Below, in pieces: positions 8,520 to 18,538 of a stretch of DNA of 64,000 bases (position 1 is the first letter of the stretch; each line of letters opens with the position of its first letter). The notes beneath the pieces were generated by a model that did no database searches, had not been told where the DNA came from, and saw only the letters and a program-made list of their open reading frames with translations. The stretch is from Gadus chalcogrammus (taxonomy: Eukaryota; Chordata; Actinopteri; Gadiformes; Gadidae): NCBI RefSeq assembly GCF_026213295.1, contig NC_079419.1, forward strand, positions 25,390,111 to 25,454,110. The letters run 5' to 3'. The translations under genes were made by a program, and so were the position numbers.

Positions 8520-9200
8520 CATGATGGAGGAAACAGAGAGAGAAAAGTTAACTTCACCGACGTTGAAATTAGAAAATTAATACAATTATACAGTGAGAAT
8601 AAGACGGCACTGACTGCCAAGCAGTCCAATGTCGTAACAAACAAAAGTAAGCAAGAGACATGGAAATTTATAATGGAGAGTCTGAACAGCTGTTCAGACT
8701 CAGGCTGTCATCGGACGGATGGTGACATCAAAAGAAATGGAAAGACCTCCTGTCCCGGGCCAAGAAGGACGTCTCTTCTCTAAAGCACCATCCCACTGGT
8801 GGTGGTCCTCCCCCGAAAGATCACCCTATAGTGACATTATCGTCGCTATTTTCGGGGAGGATTCACCGGCCTTCGTCGGGTTGGACGGGGTGGACAGCGG
8901 ATGTCCTCAACCGCCGGAGCAGTGGAAGAAGGTATGTAGCCTAGCATATTTATTGAGGATGGTTTGTTAGTTGAATAAGCAGGACTAGCCTTATTGCCCA
9001 GAATTAATAAATTCACATTTTGTTTCAGACTTGGAAAGTGCCACTACCAGCTCAACACCACCACCACGATAGAACCAGCAGTGGCAACCCCTTCCTGTCC
9101 ATCCCCACCCCGGCAACGAAGCGGAGGAGAAGTGAGGACCTTCAAAGGTCCTCATGGAGAAGAAATTGTCCGGGTGGAGAAGGAGACCATTAAATAGAGG
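8520..9200 (+). pseudogene. Harbinger Myb/SANT-like DNA-binding protein, frameshifted
   Basis: After a likely start at 8524 three frames together give a Myb/SANT-like protein. NFTDVEIRKLIQLYSENK and SKQETWKFIMESLN form the first helices. IKRKWKDLLSRAKKDVSSLK carries the trihelix-type KxKWxxL signature. IVAIFGEDSPAFVGLDGVDS forms the acidic tail. At least two single-base shifts separate these segments. A donor (aag|gtatgtag) near 8929 and an acceptor (tttcag) at 9029 bound a second exon ending near 9197. In active elements this protein carries the transposase to the ends. Here it is a pseudogene. Confidence 0.7.
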
Positions 9201-9239
9201 CCGAGACCAAAAATCCAATTAGAAACAAATTAAATTACG

Positions 9240-9735
9240 GCTCCAATTCATTTTGCTCCAGCAACAAATTAGGCCCCAAACAATTATTTTTGAAGACCAA
9301 CCGTGACCATCCCTGTACAATGTAATAATGTAAATAAATATTTTAGAGTTAGGAAATGTTTGATTATATTATTATATTTTTATTTAGATATTATTATATT
9401 ATATATATTTCTCGTGTTTTAATGTTTTACTTTTTACTGTTCAAATTAAGATTTACTGTTCAAATAATTATTCTCTTCCAATCATTCTTTCATTCATTTT
9501 CGCTTCATCAATTTTTTTAATGCATAACAATAAAATACAACGAGCAGGCATTAGACGGGACTGGTTATTTTTGACAGAAGCAATGCAGTGAACATCATCA
9601 AATGACAAGGAGCTAATGAGGTTTTTCGATTCTGTAGGAGAGATATGTTCGAATAAATAGAAGAGCTGTCACCCGGATTTACAGTTCGTGTCGGCCTATA
9701 AAAACATATATACATAATTAAAACAATATTTACAA
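9240..9735. other. AT-rich spacer between the convergent Harbinger genes
   Basis: No gene is seen. The region carries polyadenylation-type motifs (aataaa near 9334, 9529 and 9653) that could serve the two convergent genes. Confidence 0.4.
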
Positions 9736-9739
9736 CTGA

Positions 9740-10071
9740 TTAATGAGCTGAGCACGGACTAATCGGCCAGCGATGCTCCTCAGGAGATTGGCTGACGCAC
9801 ATCTTCCTCGGGGACTGCCGGTGGCTGTGTGTCTGGGGAGAGGGATCTTTTGGCGTGCAAATGTTGTGCAGAACTGTGCACGCTGCTATTACAGTGCAGA
9901 CCGTTCTGGGTGCATCCGCATCTCCCCATGAAGACAGTGACACCTAACAAAATAAGAAAAAGTACATCTATATCTAGATATTTTTTATGTCTTTTTAAGG
10001 GATGCTATTACTTATGGTTTACCTGCGTTTGAGAACCCCGATACATCTCTCAACAACTGACCTAGTTGCGG
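9740..10071 (-). CDS. PIF-Harbinger transposase C-terminal exons, partial
   Basis: Minus-strand exon 9740-9918 contains CTVIAACTVLHNIC, matching the C-terminal signature of DDE_Tnp_4 transposases (ACaVLHNiC). It follows an acceptor (ttttgttag), and the preceding exon ends in LGQLLRDVSGFSNAG at a donor (gtaaac) near 10027. The preceding exon continues into the N gap, so catalytic residues cannot be seen. It is convergent with the Myb-like gene, as usual for the superfamily. Confidence 0.7.
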
Positions 10072-10171
10072 NNNNNNNNNNNNNNNNNNNNNNNNNNNNN
10101 NNNNNNNNNNNNNNNNNNNNNNNNNNNNNNNNNNNNNNNNNNNNNNNNNNNNNNNNNNNNNNNNNNNNNNN
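10072..10171. other. Assembly gap of 100 Ns
   Basis: Exactly 100 Ns, a conventional placeholder for a gap of unknown size. Open frames reading across it join unrelated sequence (Harbinger transposase on one side, an Ig exon on the other). Confidence 0.99.
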
Positions 10172-10214
10172 TATCGATTATAAGACTTTCTCCCTTTATG
10201 GCAAAATGACAGAC

Positions 10215-10511
10215 CGGCCATTTCCACTCGTACAGTGGCATTAATGCGATGGGCTCCGGCAGCGGCACTGCACACATAGTTCCCCAGGTAACTCTTTCTC
10301 AGCAGGGGGAAGAACAGGGATCCGTTGAGGAGCTGAACTGCTCCTCCTCCGGGGTCGGAGGCAGCGGGCACCAGGGCACTCTTCGCTCCGCCGTCGGATT
10401 TCTCCCACAGCACCAACAGCGCTCTCTGCTGGCCAAGTTCATACACTACACAGTCCAAGGTGAGGGGCGCTCCCAGTAAACCCACAGCATGCTGTGGTTT
10501 GGTGGAAAACA
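10215..10511 (-). CDS. Ig-superfamily protein, exon encoding the first Ig domain
   Basis: A 297-base minus-strand exon is bounded by an acceptor (ctaccctatatgcag) and a GT donor (g|gtctgt). Both ends are in phase 1, the classic arrangement for single Ig-domain exons. The translation shows the Ig fold landmarks: APLTLDCVV with the first Cys, LVLWEK with the core Trp, LLNGSLFFPLL, GNYVCSAAAG with the Tyr-x-Cys, and INATVRVEMA as the last strand. It joins in phase to the signal-peptide exon at 11214-11292. LLNGSLFFP is reminiscent of the first domain of DCC/IGDCC proteins, but I cannot name the gene. Downstream exons should lie left of the window. The donor is weak, so the 3' limit could move slightly. 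Confidence 0.75.
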
Positions 10512-11213
10512 CTGCATATAGGGTAGACAAAAAAATCATTGAAATCGTTAACAAATATTTTTACAAATATTTTGAAATGCATTAGTGGAATATATACTGA
10601 TGCATTAAACGAATGTATACGTATATACAATTCACTCCAACCACAGCCCATCCAGTTGAAATGCAGATGGTTATTTTTACGTAACATCATGTGGCCCAAA
10701 ATTCGGTAGCACGAACATCAATCACACCTCTACATGAAGCCTCATGTTGCTAGGTAACCACCATCAAGCTATTGGTCCCATTATACATGAGGTGTAGAAA
10801 TTAGCATGCAGCGCAGGATTCACAGATGAAACAACATAGTCAATAAAGCATCTGCCATGCGTAGTACACAAGTGACAACAACATCACAACAAACTACAAA
10901 CAACAACATGCAAACACTATTCAGCAAGCAGGAGTACATTTTTTAATGTTTAAGTATACAGATAAATTACAATCATCTTTATTTATATTGCATGGCAACT
11001 TTCACTTTGGAGCTACATGGGTTGATTTTAATCACAAAATGTTAAGAGGTGCATTCAACAAGACCCTAAACACTTTAGTGTTTCAAATAAAAGCATGCAT
11101 TCCGTTGTTGTATTTTAATGAAGACAACTTCGACCAACAACTCAAGTTGTCACCGACTGCGTCCCCCCCTCATGGACCTGCAGCCTGGACCACCTAGTTC
11201 AGGGGGGACTCAC

Positions 11214-11292
11214 CTAGCTGAGAGCGGACCAGGGGCCAGAGGTAGAGTAGACCGCTGAGCACCCACAGGGGGACGTGGGCCGGGCCATGCAT
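11214..11292 (-). CDS. Ig-superfamily protein, exon 1 with signal peptide
   Basis: ATG at 11292 opens MHGPAHVPLWVLSGLLYLWP and ends LVRSQL, a short N-region followed by a hydrophobic core, so a secretory signal peptide. The exon ends at a strong donor g|gtgagt (11213). It leaves one base (phase 1), and joining to the exon starting at 10511 gives Val-Phe-Ser-Thr, the start of the mature Ig domain. The 702-bp intron between them shows no inserted element that I recognise. An alternative start is the ATG four bases downstream, but it is out of frame. Confidence 0.65.
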
Positions 11293-11299
11293 CTTACAG

Positions 11300-13100
11300 T
11301 GGAGCTCCTAGGGGGCCTCATCCATGGGAACAGCCTGGAGCATCTGGGGAGGGAGGGTACTTTACTGGTCGGAAAGCTTTGAGTGTCGGGTTGTTATCAC
11401 ATGCATACACAAAGGTGCATCTCTTTCTCATGTATCGAGAAAAGATATACCTTTGGTTGTGTTGTGCTGTGAGGTGAGGTGAACACACCCCTGCTTTAAT
11501 TACCTGTGATCTTCGTTTGTCTTAGTGTCTGAAATTCAACCCCCTGCCTCTTCATCACTCCTCTCTCCCTACCCATGGCTTCTCTTAAGGCTGGGTGGTC
11601 TGCGGTGTCCTAGCCATCGCAGCTCAGCATTGTCCTCTTAAGTCTATGAATGGAGCTGGGCACCTTTGTGGCGCTGAAGCTGTCCTCCACTCAATGAATG
11701 AAAGTGACATGAAAAGACTCAGCCGACCCAGCTTTGTACTGGGATCAGTTATCTGGCTGCCGAGGGCCCAGATAGCGTCTGATCGTATGGAGGCTTTCAT
11801 GATCCTCAACACAGCCATGTAAGGAGCCATGGCTCTTTGTCCATAAGTTACCCATTGTTTGCGCAGACGAACCCTGAATTCAAGCAGGGTATCCAGGAGA
11901 GACTGTGTCAGAGACCTGTCCCCTGGTTATATATCCTGGAGGTCCCCTATTTCAACACCATGTGTGATGTTGATTAGCCAAAACAAGCCATTCCACAATA
12001 TACCCTCTAGTGACATCAGCAATGGGAGTGTGCACACAAAGATAGGATAGATAGATCAAGCTACCAAGTGGTAGCGGACCGTTAAGCACAGGTAACACTG
12101 GCTGTATGAATTCATTATACACATTCCATATATTTAATATAAGACATGTGCCAATTCATAAACTATAGTTATCCTTGTGGTAGTTGTATTGTTAATATTA
12201 GTGATATTATTGACAGTATTAGTAATAGTAATATTAGTAATTGTTAGTTAAAAGTTGAAAAGATAACAGAAAGGTATGCATACTACAACTGCTACTACCA
12301 CTACTACTACTCTTAATATGAGGGATATTAGCAATATCAACAGTAGTTGTAGTAGTAGGCTAGTTGTAGTATTAGTAATAGTAGATAAAAAAAGTTAAAA
12401 GTTGTAAAGGTAACACTATTAGCCACATGTAGACATTTCTCCACAGATTAAATTGTGCGGTCCTGGGAACACGTCATTTATTTTTGGGTGATGACTAATG
12501 GCCGGGCATGGGGACAAAATGCTTGAGCCTCACTATATTCAAGTTACACTTTTTAGCATGTCATTTAAATCGTAGATTAAAGCCACACAAGCCGAATCAT
12601 ACCTCTCCGTCCTTGGTAAATGTCTAAAATATTCACAATGACGGCATATTATGTAATATTCAAGCTTTCAACCTACCAAAATGAACCAGAAAGAACAGTT
12701 TTCTCCTTAAGCAGTTCACAACCTATAAAATCAGCTCAAGCAGATGAATTTAGGTTTACTACCACCCACACAAAGACACACAACCACACACACTCAAAGC
12801 ACATGCACGTACATTATATTGCTATTACAATATAACACAATGGTATTACAAGCAACAGTTCAATAATTAATATTATAATATAACAATGCAAATATTATCT
12901 TCAAAAAACTATAAAAAAAAGTATAGACATTCGCTGTTGCCAAAATGATATAATTCAAAACTCCTCTTTACAGTAATATCTGACTCTTTATTATTCCTAG
13001 CTTGGAGATAACTCGTACATTGTGGAGAGTAAAGTACTTACTGCGACCGCTTCCAGAGTTTTGGGAGAACATCTCTCCCCTCTACTCAACTGCAATCTGC
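11300..13100. other. Mostly unique DNA upstream of the Ig gene, no gene seen
   Basis: This is the likely 5' flank of the minus-strand Ig gene. It holds trinucleotide-like stretches around 12190-12400 (tagtaatagtagta and its complement tactaccactactac) and AT-rich DNA at 12830-12960. No further exon with convincing splice sites was found. One 75-codon frame overlaps its own antisense frame at 11595-11830 and is not supported. Confidence 0.4.
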
Positions 13101-13106
13101 CTGCTC

Positions 13107-13215
<109 letters not shown>

Positions 13216-13329
13216 CCAATCTTTGTTGTCCTGATGCATATGCTTAGCTTTCAGCTGTGTTTGGAAAACAGGCGGTCGATGCTCACACACACTGGAACAG
13301 ACACCCACATGCATGAATAAGCACACAAA

Positions 13330-13381
13330 TAAACACACACAAACACACGGGCACACACACACACACACACACACAAACATA

Positions 13382-13417
<36 letters not shown>
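13330..13417. repeat. (AC)n microsatellite, interrupted
   Basis: AC dinucleotides with aaac and atac interruptions. Together with the GT tract 115 bp away it forms an inverted pair able to fold back. Confidence 0.95.
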
Positions 13418-13419
<2 letters not shown>

Positions 13420-13656
13420 GTGACAAGGACATACAGTACTCGTACACACACAGTGGTCATTAGCATCTAATGAATAGAGAAGGGGAAATGGTCTCTTCTA
13501 TGTGATCCACTGGAGGGACATAACATAAGATGAGGAGGTTGCTGGGGCGTCTAGATGGACGTGTTGTCAATTGATGTGCAAATGTTTAATTGGAATGAAG
13601 GAATTAAGATTAATGTGTGTGGAGGGATATGGGTGTCTGTCTGTACGGGTGTCTGT

Positions 13657-13659
<3 letters not shown>

Positions 13660-13695
<36 letters not shown>
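13660..13695. repeat. (AT)n microsatellite
   Basis: About 18 AT units. Confidence 0.95.
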
Positions 13696-13699
<4 letters not shown>

Positions 13700-13735
13700 C
13701 CGTAATTATTCAACCTGATGAACCAGCAAAACAAC

Positions 13736-13796
13736 CTAATAGTCCACTTCGTGGGTCTTTCCCTAATAGTCCACTTCGCGTGTCTTTCCCTAAATT
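13736..13796. repeat. Short direct duplication (~29 bp)
   Basis: aatagtccacttcgtgggtc and aatagtccacttcgcgtgtc follow each other, both ending in tttcccta. Confidence 0.85.
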
Positions 13797-14013
13797 GACC
13801 TGGTCGGGACATCTTTTTTGTAAACTGTACAACTGTAGGTTTGTGTTAAATAATGGCTTCTCATTAGAAGGGTTATTTGGGTCAATTGAAGCCTGCTGAT
13901 GTGTTTAATTGACCTGAAGGTTAACATCCTGTAACACCAATCTATTGCTCACTAGGTCTTAATGGACTGCAGATACACTGGGCTTAAGTGCTGTTCAAAC
14001 ACTTAATGTAGAC

Positions 14014-14500
14014 CAGGGGTCGGCAACCCTAGGCACGCGTGCCAACACTGGCACGTGGCAACATAATCTGTGGCACACTTATGTATATAAAAATATATAT
14101 TCTTGACAATTTAACATTTTTACGCACAATGCAGCAGCATAGTCACTACTACAGATTTCTTTTGCACTTTATTCTGTTTTGGGCATTTCCTCCCAATGCA
14201 AATAGGCTATGTTTAAATGAGTTACTGAAAGCAGTGTTCTGAAATGGGATCAATGAATCGTTTTTAAACCTATGTCGTGAGTAATAGACAAGAAAATATT
14301 TAAAATATTGTTGCAAGTGGCCTGTATGCATCGCCTTCACATGGTTTTGCAAAGCTGTACATGTCTTAAAGAAATTTATGTGGATGGTTCCAACATTCTC
14401 ATATATTCTTGTTATTTTACATTTCTCACAGTGCATGTTTTTGAATGAGTTTCTGAAAGTGGTGTTTTAAGATTGGAGACATGTAATTATAATTTGTAAG
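14014..14500 (+). mobile_element. hAT-Charlie-like left end
   Basis: caggggtcggcaaccctagg followed by cacgcgtgccaacactggca is the standard start of hAT elements in vertebrates. The preceding 8 bases (atgtagac) would be one target duplication. No matching right end is seen. Segments at 14208-14245 and 14442-14475 are partial duplicates of each other (gagttactgaaagcagtgtt and gagtttctgaaagtggtgtt). No intact gene is present. Confidence 0.55.
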
Positions 14501-14689
14501 CACATGTTGCAAATATATATATATAAAAAAATAAAAATAAATGTTGATGCATGATTGTGGACTATATGGAAATAATACAATTCCAGGGCTTCTGGAAATG
14601 TTTTTGGTTGCTGTGACATAATTCAGCTTAATATTTAATATATTGTTGCTTAGAATGGTCATCTGAGATGACCAAGGAGGGATTGTTAC

Positions 14690-14835
14690 GTATTTTAAGC
14701 ACATAAGCTGCATTACTCCCACATAGCCACAAGGGAGCAGGATCGAACGCATAAGCTGTAACTACTATACATAGCCACAAGGGGAGCAAGACCCAACATA
14801 CAAGCTGCAACCACTACTCCAGCCACAGAAGGAAG
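14690..14835. repeat. Minisatellite, three ~50-bp units
   Basis: Units share the pattern cataagctgcattact, then acatagccacaagggagcag. The third copy is more diverged (tacaagctgcaaccact...ccagccacag). Confidence 0.75.
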
Positions 14836-15420
14836 CATCTTTAAAGGGAAACGTCACCCATTTCCATTAAGCTTTGTATCGTTAGAAACCCACTCATATT
14901 TTTGAATGGTCGTACATCATTCCCTTATTTTCTGGAGAGACTAGAGAGATCCGTATCCATCTCCGACACTTCCTGTTTAAGATGACGCAATATGATGATT
15001 TTTGCGTGGAAGTAAATAGGAAGTTACCGTAGGTCCACACCAGCGACCAAAGCGTCAAAGACGCTTTGGTCGCTCGTAAAGTTTCGCTGCCAATATTTCT
15101 GTTCGCTTTGGTCGCTCAAGTCGCTCATGACGTACAATTCAATTTTGCAGACGCATTTAAAGGAGCCGTATGCTTTTAGTACAGACGGCCATATCAAAGA
15201 GTGAACTGAACTCCCAAACACTTTGGCCATATTGCATATTGGTTTTGCTTGTTGGATAAAGTGCTTCGACAGCAAGTAGGACAGTGATTCCCCTCCAATA
15301 TATATATATAAAAAAACTCCTAAAATGTAATTACAACCGAGAACAAAAAAACTTTGCGTGGTCATGTAGGCTAGTTAAAATATGTTTCACTGATTTGCAT
15401 CTGCAAATCATGATCTGCAC

Positions 15421-16245
15421 TAGGGATGTGTCGGTCGCGACTGATTCGTTACAACGAACGAATCCCGAACGTGAACGACAAGAACTCGTTCCCCAAAACA
15501 AGAAGAACTGGTTCTTTGATTCTTTTTTTTAACATAAACCAAACATATGGTCACGTAAATAAAATATACAAACGAACAGAGCTCCGTCTCCCCGCGACTT
15601 CCATTGATTGAGTCTACAACTTTCTCAAAGATTCAGCCAATGAGAGGTAGCAATGGTGTTGGAATGGCACCTGGGTAAACCAATGACAAGGCGGTACCAT
15701 CGAATATGCGCGCTTTCTCTGTCTGACGTATCTTGGGTCATACCATTCGACTCATATATCCCCCTACATTTTTTCGAAAATAGACTTGACCTCCATCTGT
15801 TTATTGGATAAACGCATTTCCCAATCCCAGGAGTCTTTGCTCCATTCTACGTCAATTTAAGAACAAACAAAGAAATTAAACTGCAGTTCGTATTTTTTAT
15901 TTATGACCATGCAAGTTCTGTAATGCCTGAACAATGAAGAATTAAATGTAAAGTAAAATAAAATTATAAATGTAAAACCATGAATGAAATATAGAGAGTA
16001 AGCAAGTGGTATAAATATTGGTGGGACGTTCGACATACTATGTAGCAGGCATCTCCAAACGGCGGACTGCGGTCTTGACGGTCCTATACGACCAATTAAA
16101 AAAAAAAAAAAAAAGTTTTTATTTTTTTAAGATGTAATCTGACGTAACGAACGAATCAAAACGAACGAATCAAATAAACGAATCGTTATAGTGAACTGAA
16201 CTGAAAGAACTAGTTCCCGGAAAATAATCATTTTGCCCATCCCTA
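15421..16245. mobile_element. hAT-type MITE with perfect 8-bp target duplication
   Basis: The element starts tagggatg and ends catcccta, flanked on both sides by atctgcac (15413-15420 and 16246-16253). An exact 8-bp duplication identifies the hAT superfamily. The ends continue as gaacgaatc-rich sequence (cgttacaacgaacgaatccc; aacgaacgaatc repeated at 16146-16180). No transposase is encoded. A 19-base A/T tract at 16097-16115 is internal. Confidence 0.88.
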
Positions 16246-16349
16246 ATCTGCACTCATTCGTCGCACTCAAAACAAATAGACATTGGCGCACATGGCTAAT
16301 TTGCATACGTGCACAGGACTGGCTGGCTCCACAAGGCAAATAATGGAAC

Positions 16350-16400
16350 ATATCTATCTATCTAGGCCTATCTGGCTATCTATCTATCAACGCGTTTCTA
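16350..16400. repeat. (TCTA)n-rich tract
   Basis: tatctatctatctagg and related repeats. A second short run lies at 16541-16557, and (ATGT)n occurs at 16789-16807. Confidence 0.85.
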
Positions 16401-16469
16401 GTTTTAATATGAGGTATTGTGTATGTCCAGTCAGACTTGTTCTGTGTGGTCTTGTAGGCTACTGTCCTG

Positions 16470-16560
16470 TGTGAGCCGAATCACCTAAATGAATTCCCGA
16501 CGATTTGTGTCGTTTGGTATCAATAAAGACTTGACTAGGCTATCTATCTATCTAGACTAT
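16470..16560 (+). mobile_element. Possible LINE/SINE 3' tail
   Basis: cgacgatttgtgtcgtttgg, then tatcaataaagacttgacta, resembles the end of L2-type elements before a simple-repeat tail. Confidence 0.35.
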
Positions 16561-16933
16561 TTAATTAACAATTATTCACCTCAGGCTCCATGAATAGTGG
16601 GGAATAGAGGGATAAAAGACAAGACGATGTGTTTATGTGACGATTTCAAAAACTTTTTTTGTTTTGTTTAAAGCATGCTACACGCGATTGGTTGGTTAGA
16701 AATTGGTTTGGTCATTATTGGTCATTATTAATTTGCATTATTACGCGTGCATTATTCCTTTGCCCAACGTATTATTCCTTTGCACAACGTATGTATGTAT
16801 GTATGTATTTTCGATATTTGAAAACGATATCGACCCATTCAGAGCAAGGAAGATTAGTATGCTAGGATCTCGGTTAGCTGGTATGTATGGCGCCTATTTT
16901 ACAATAATCTCAAACGTTCATTAACTCACTCAC

Positions 16934-17066
16934 CAGACCAACCAACCACGCGTGACACCTCCGCCCAGGCCAGAGCCTTGGCGTTGCGATCTCTGAAGTG
17001 AAAAAGGGTTGGGTCGTACAACACCGGGTGCCCAGTTACAGCCGCGATTAATAATTCAGCCGACAT
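16934..17066 (-). CDS. MADF-domain protein, first exon
   Basis: ATG at 17066 reads MSAELLIAAVTGHPVLYDPT, then FRDRNAKALAWAEVSRVVG, and ends at a strong donor g|gtgagtgag (16933). This is the first half of an MADF (Adf-1-like, Myb-related) DNA-binding domain, which starts LIxaVxxhPxLYd and continues with an aWxeV helix. MADF genes accompany transposases in PIF-Harbinger-like elements, and this exon lies just inside the gcgaccaaagc-rich end. No second exon was recognised, possibly because the hAT MITE and other DNA sit downstream. Confidence 0.65.
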
Positions 17067-17529
17067 TTTGTACAGTGAGTGAATAAAGGTATGTAGGAAC
17101 CAAAGTGCCTGCCGGTGTTCCCTGGGATCCACGCAAGCGAAGAGCGTCTACATTCCGATTGGCTGTCAGTGTTTTGCCGCTGAAACGCGTCATAGTAATT
17201 TGCATAAAGTTCAACAGTTTTCAACTTTTTTTGGACGCTCTGGTCGCTCAACTTTGGCCGCTGGTAGCGTTGGTCGCTTTGGTCGCTTTGGTCGCTCTTG
17301 CCCATAGAAAGTGAATGACTTCCGGCGATTTGGTCGCTCAATTCGCTTCTGGGTTCAGTCTAATTCACATTGATATGGACGTAGAAGAACCAGGACCGTC
17401 GGAGAACCTAACGCGGTCGTTTGAGATTCATAATATCGGCTCACACAGCTTTTGGCAGTGATAATATATATTATATGATATAGATATCTATGTAGGCTAT
17501 ATGATAATATTTAGGTATAGAGCTCCAGG

Positions 17530-17870
17530 ACTCCCGTGTGTTCTGGAATATTTACAGAACACGGCTAAAGGCTGTGTGCGCCTCACCATTGCAATACATC
17601 CACTGTAAACAGAGCGCATGGTACCGTGGCTGCAAGCTGCTCAGGGCCACACCCCCACCCTCCTCCTTGACCCGCCTCGCTCCTCCTCATTTGCATTATA
17701 GCTACAGACACCAAAACAGCGCATTTGGGGGAAGCTCAATGGGCTCGGAGTGGCTGTAACTCTGCACCACGGCTGAATTTCGGGAACGTCTTTGAATACT
17801 GTGTTAGTTGTCCACTAATACCTATATTAAAGAATACATAAAATAGCATGTCATGGGACCTTTAAGATCG
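17530..17870. other. Probable dispersed repeat, no gene
   Basis: The segment ends in gcatgtcatgggacctttaa, a terminal pattern common in fish MITEs, and contains a GC-rich middle. The left end is not defined, and the open frame at 17538-17759 has no recognisable similarity. Confidence 0.35.
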
Positions 17871-17875
17871 CATGA

Positions 17876-18030
17876 GATGATACGTGCTATTGCGCGACCT
17901 GTAACCAGGAAGTAAACACTCGCTTGCATGAGATGATGTGCTATCGCGCGACCTGTAACCAGGAAGTAAACACTCGCTTGCATGACATGCGCTATCGCGC
18001 GACCTGTAACCAGGAGGTAAACACTTGCGT
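17876..18030. repeat. Minisatellite, three ~57-bp units
   Basis: Three copies of gcgcgacctgtaaccaggaa, gtaaacactcgcttgcatga and a variable spacer. Confidence 0.9.
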
Positions 18031-18034
18031 GAAA

Positions 18035-18535
18035 CCAGAAAATGGTGATAACATTAGGCTAAATGTCTGGAGAGCTACCAAATGAAGAGAGGCTAAATGT
18101 ACATATTCCATCTATTTAAATGTGTGGATTGAATATTGAAATAAATTGGTAGCTGTGTGACCTGTATTCCTTCAATTTAAATCTGAAATGTTTTGTAAAG
18201 ACATGTGCTACTAGACTTGTAACTGTGGAATAGTCACCAGAAAGTAAAAACAGGCACCATGGGATTGCCAACTCCATATGCATTTATTTAAAACTTGCAC
18301 ATTGATGGCAAAGTGCTTAGCAGAAACGGTTCTCCAATTTGCATTTAAACATTAGATTGAACAATAAACAACAGTTTATTGAACCATTGCAGGGTAAGAA
18401 AAAAGAACGAGCTAGTGGAGCATTAGGAAATGCGAACATAATATATAAAAATAATGTATACAAAAGTGTAGCATTAACAAACTGCTTTATCATTGCCCCT
18501 ACAACTTAACAAACAAATAACATTTCATTTTACCA
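18035..18535. other. AT-rich DNA downstream of the hAT transposase
   Basis: It probably contains the 3' UTR and terminal part of the hAT element whose gene starts at 20590. No inverted end was identified. Confidence 0.35.
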
Positions 18536-18538
18536 CTA

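Larger units (their letters stand above)
8258..10071. mobile_element. PIF-Harbinger element, right end lost in the gap
   Basis: The left end is ggccggttgcaccaac, a common Harbinger terminus. The same motif recurs at about 8344. The element contains the two genes expected of PIF-Harbinger in convergent orientation: a Myb-like DNA-binding gene on the plus strand and a DDE transposase gene on the minus strand. The transposase runs into the 100-N gap, and no matching right end is visible after the gap. Both genes are damaged or incomplete. Confidence 0.75.
15035..17345. mobile_element. DNA transposon with gcgaccaaagc-rich ends and a MADF exon
   Basis: The left part (15043-15125) contains cagcgaccaaagcg and its inverse cgctttggtcgctc several times. 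The right part (17230-17345) is rich in the same tggtcgctttggtcgct motif. Between them lie a MADF-domain exon on the minus strand and a nested hAT MITE (15421-16245). Arrays of transposase-binding motifs plus a MADF gene would fit a PIF-Harbinger-type element. The exact ends and a target duplication were not found. Confidence 0.45.

Noticed and set aside
10012..10554. A 180-codon minus-strand frame through the N gap
   Set aside because: It joins an Ig exon and a Harbinger transposase exon across unknown bases; a true splice donor and acceptor lie inside it.
11595..11830. Overlapping sense and antisense frames of 75 and 68 codons
   Set aside because: No domain, no splice signals and equal openness on both strands; most likely chance.
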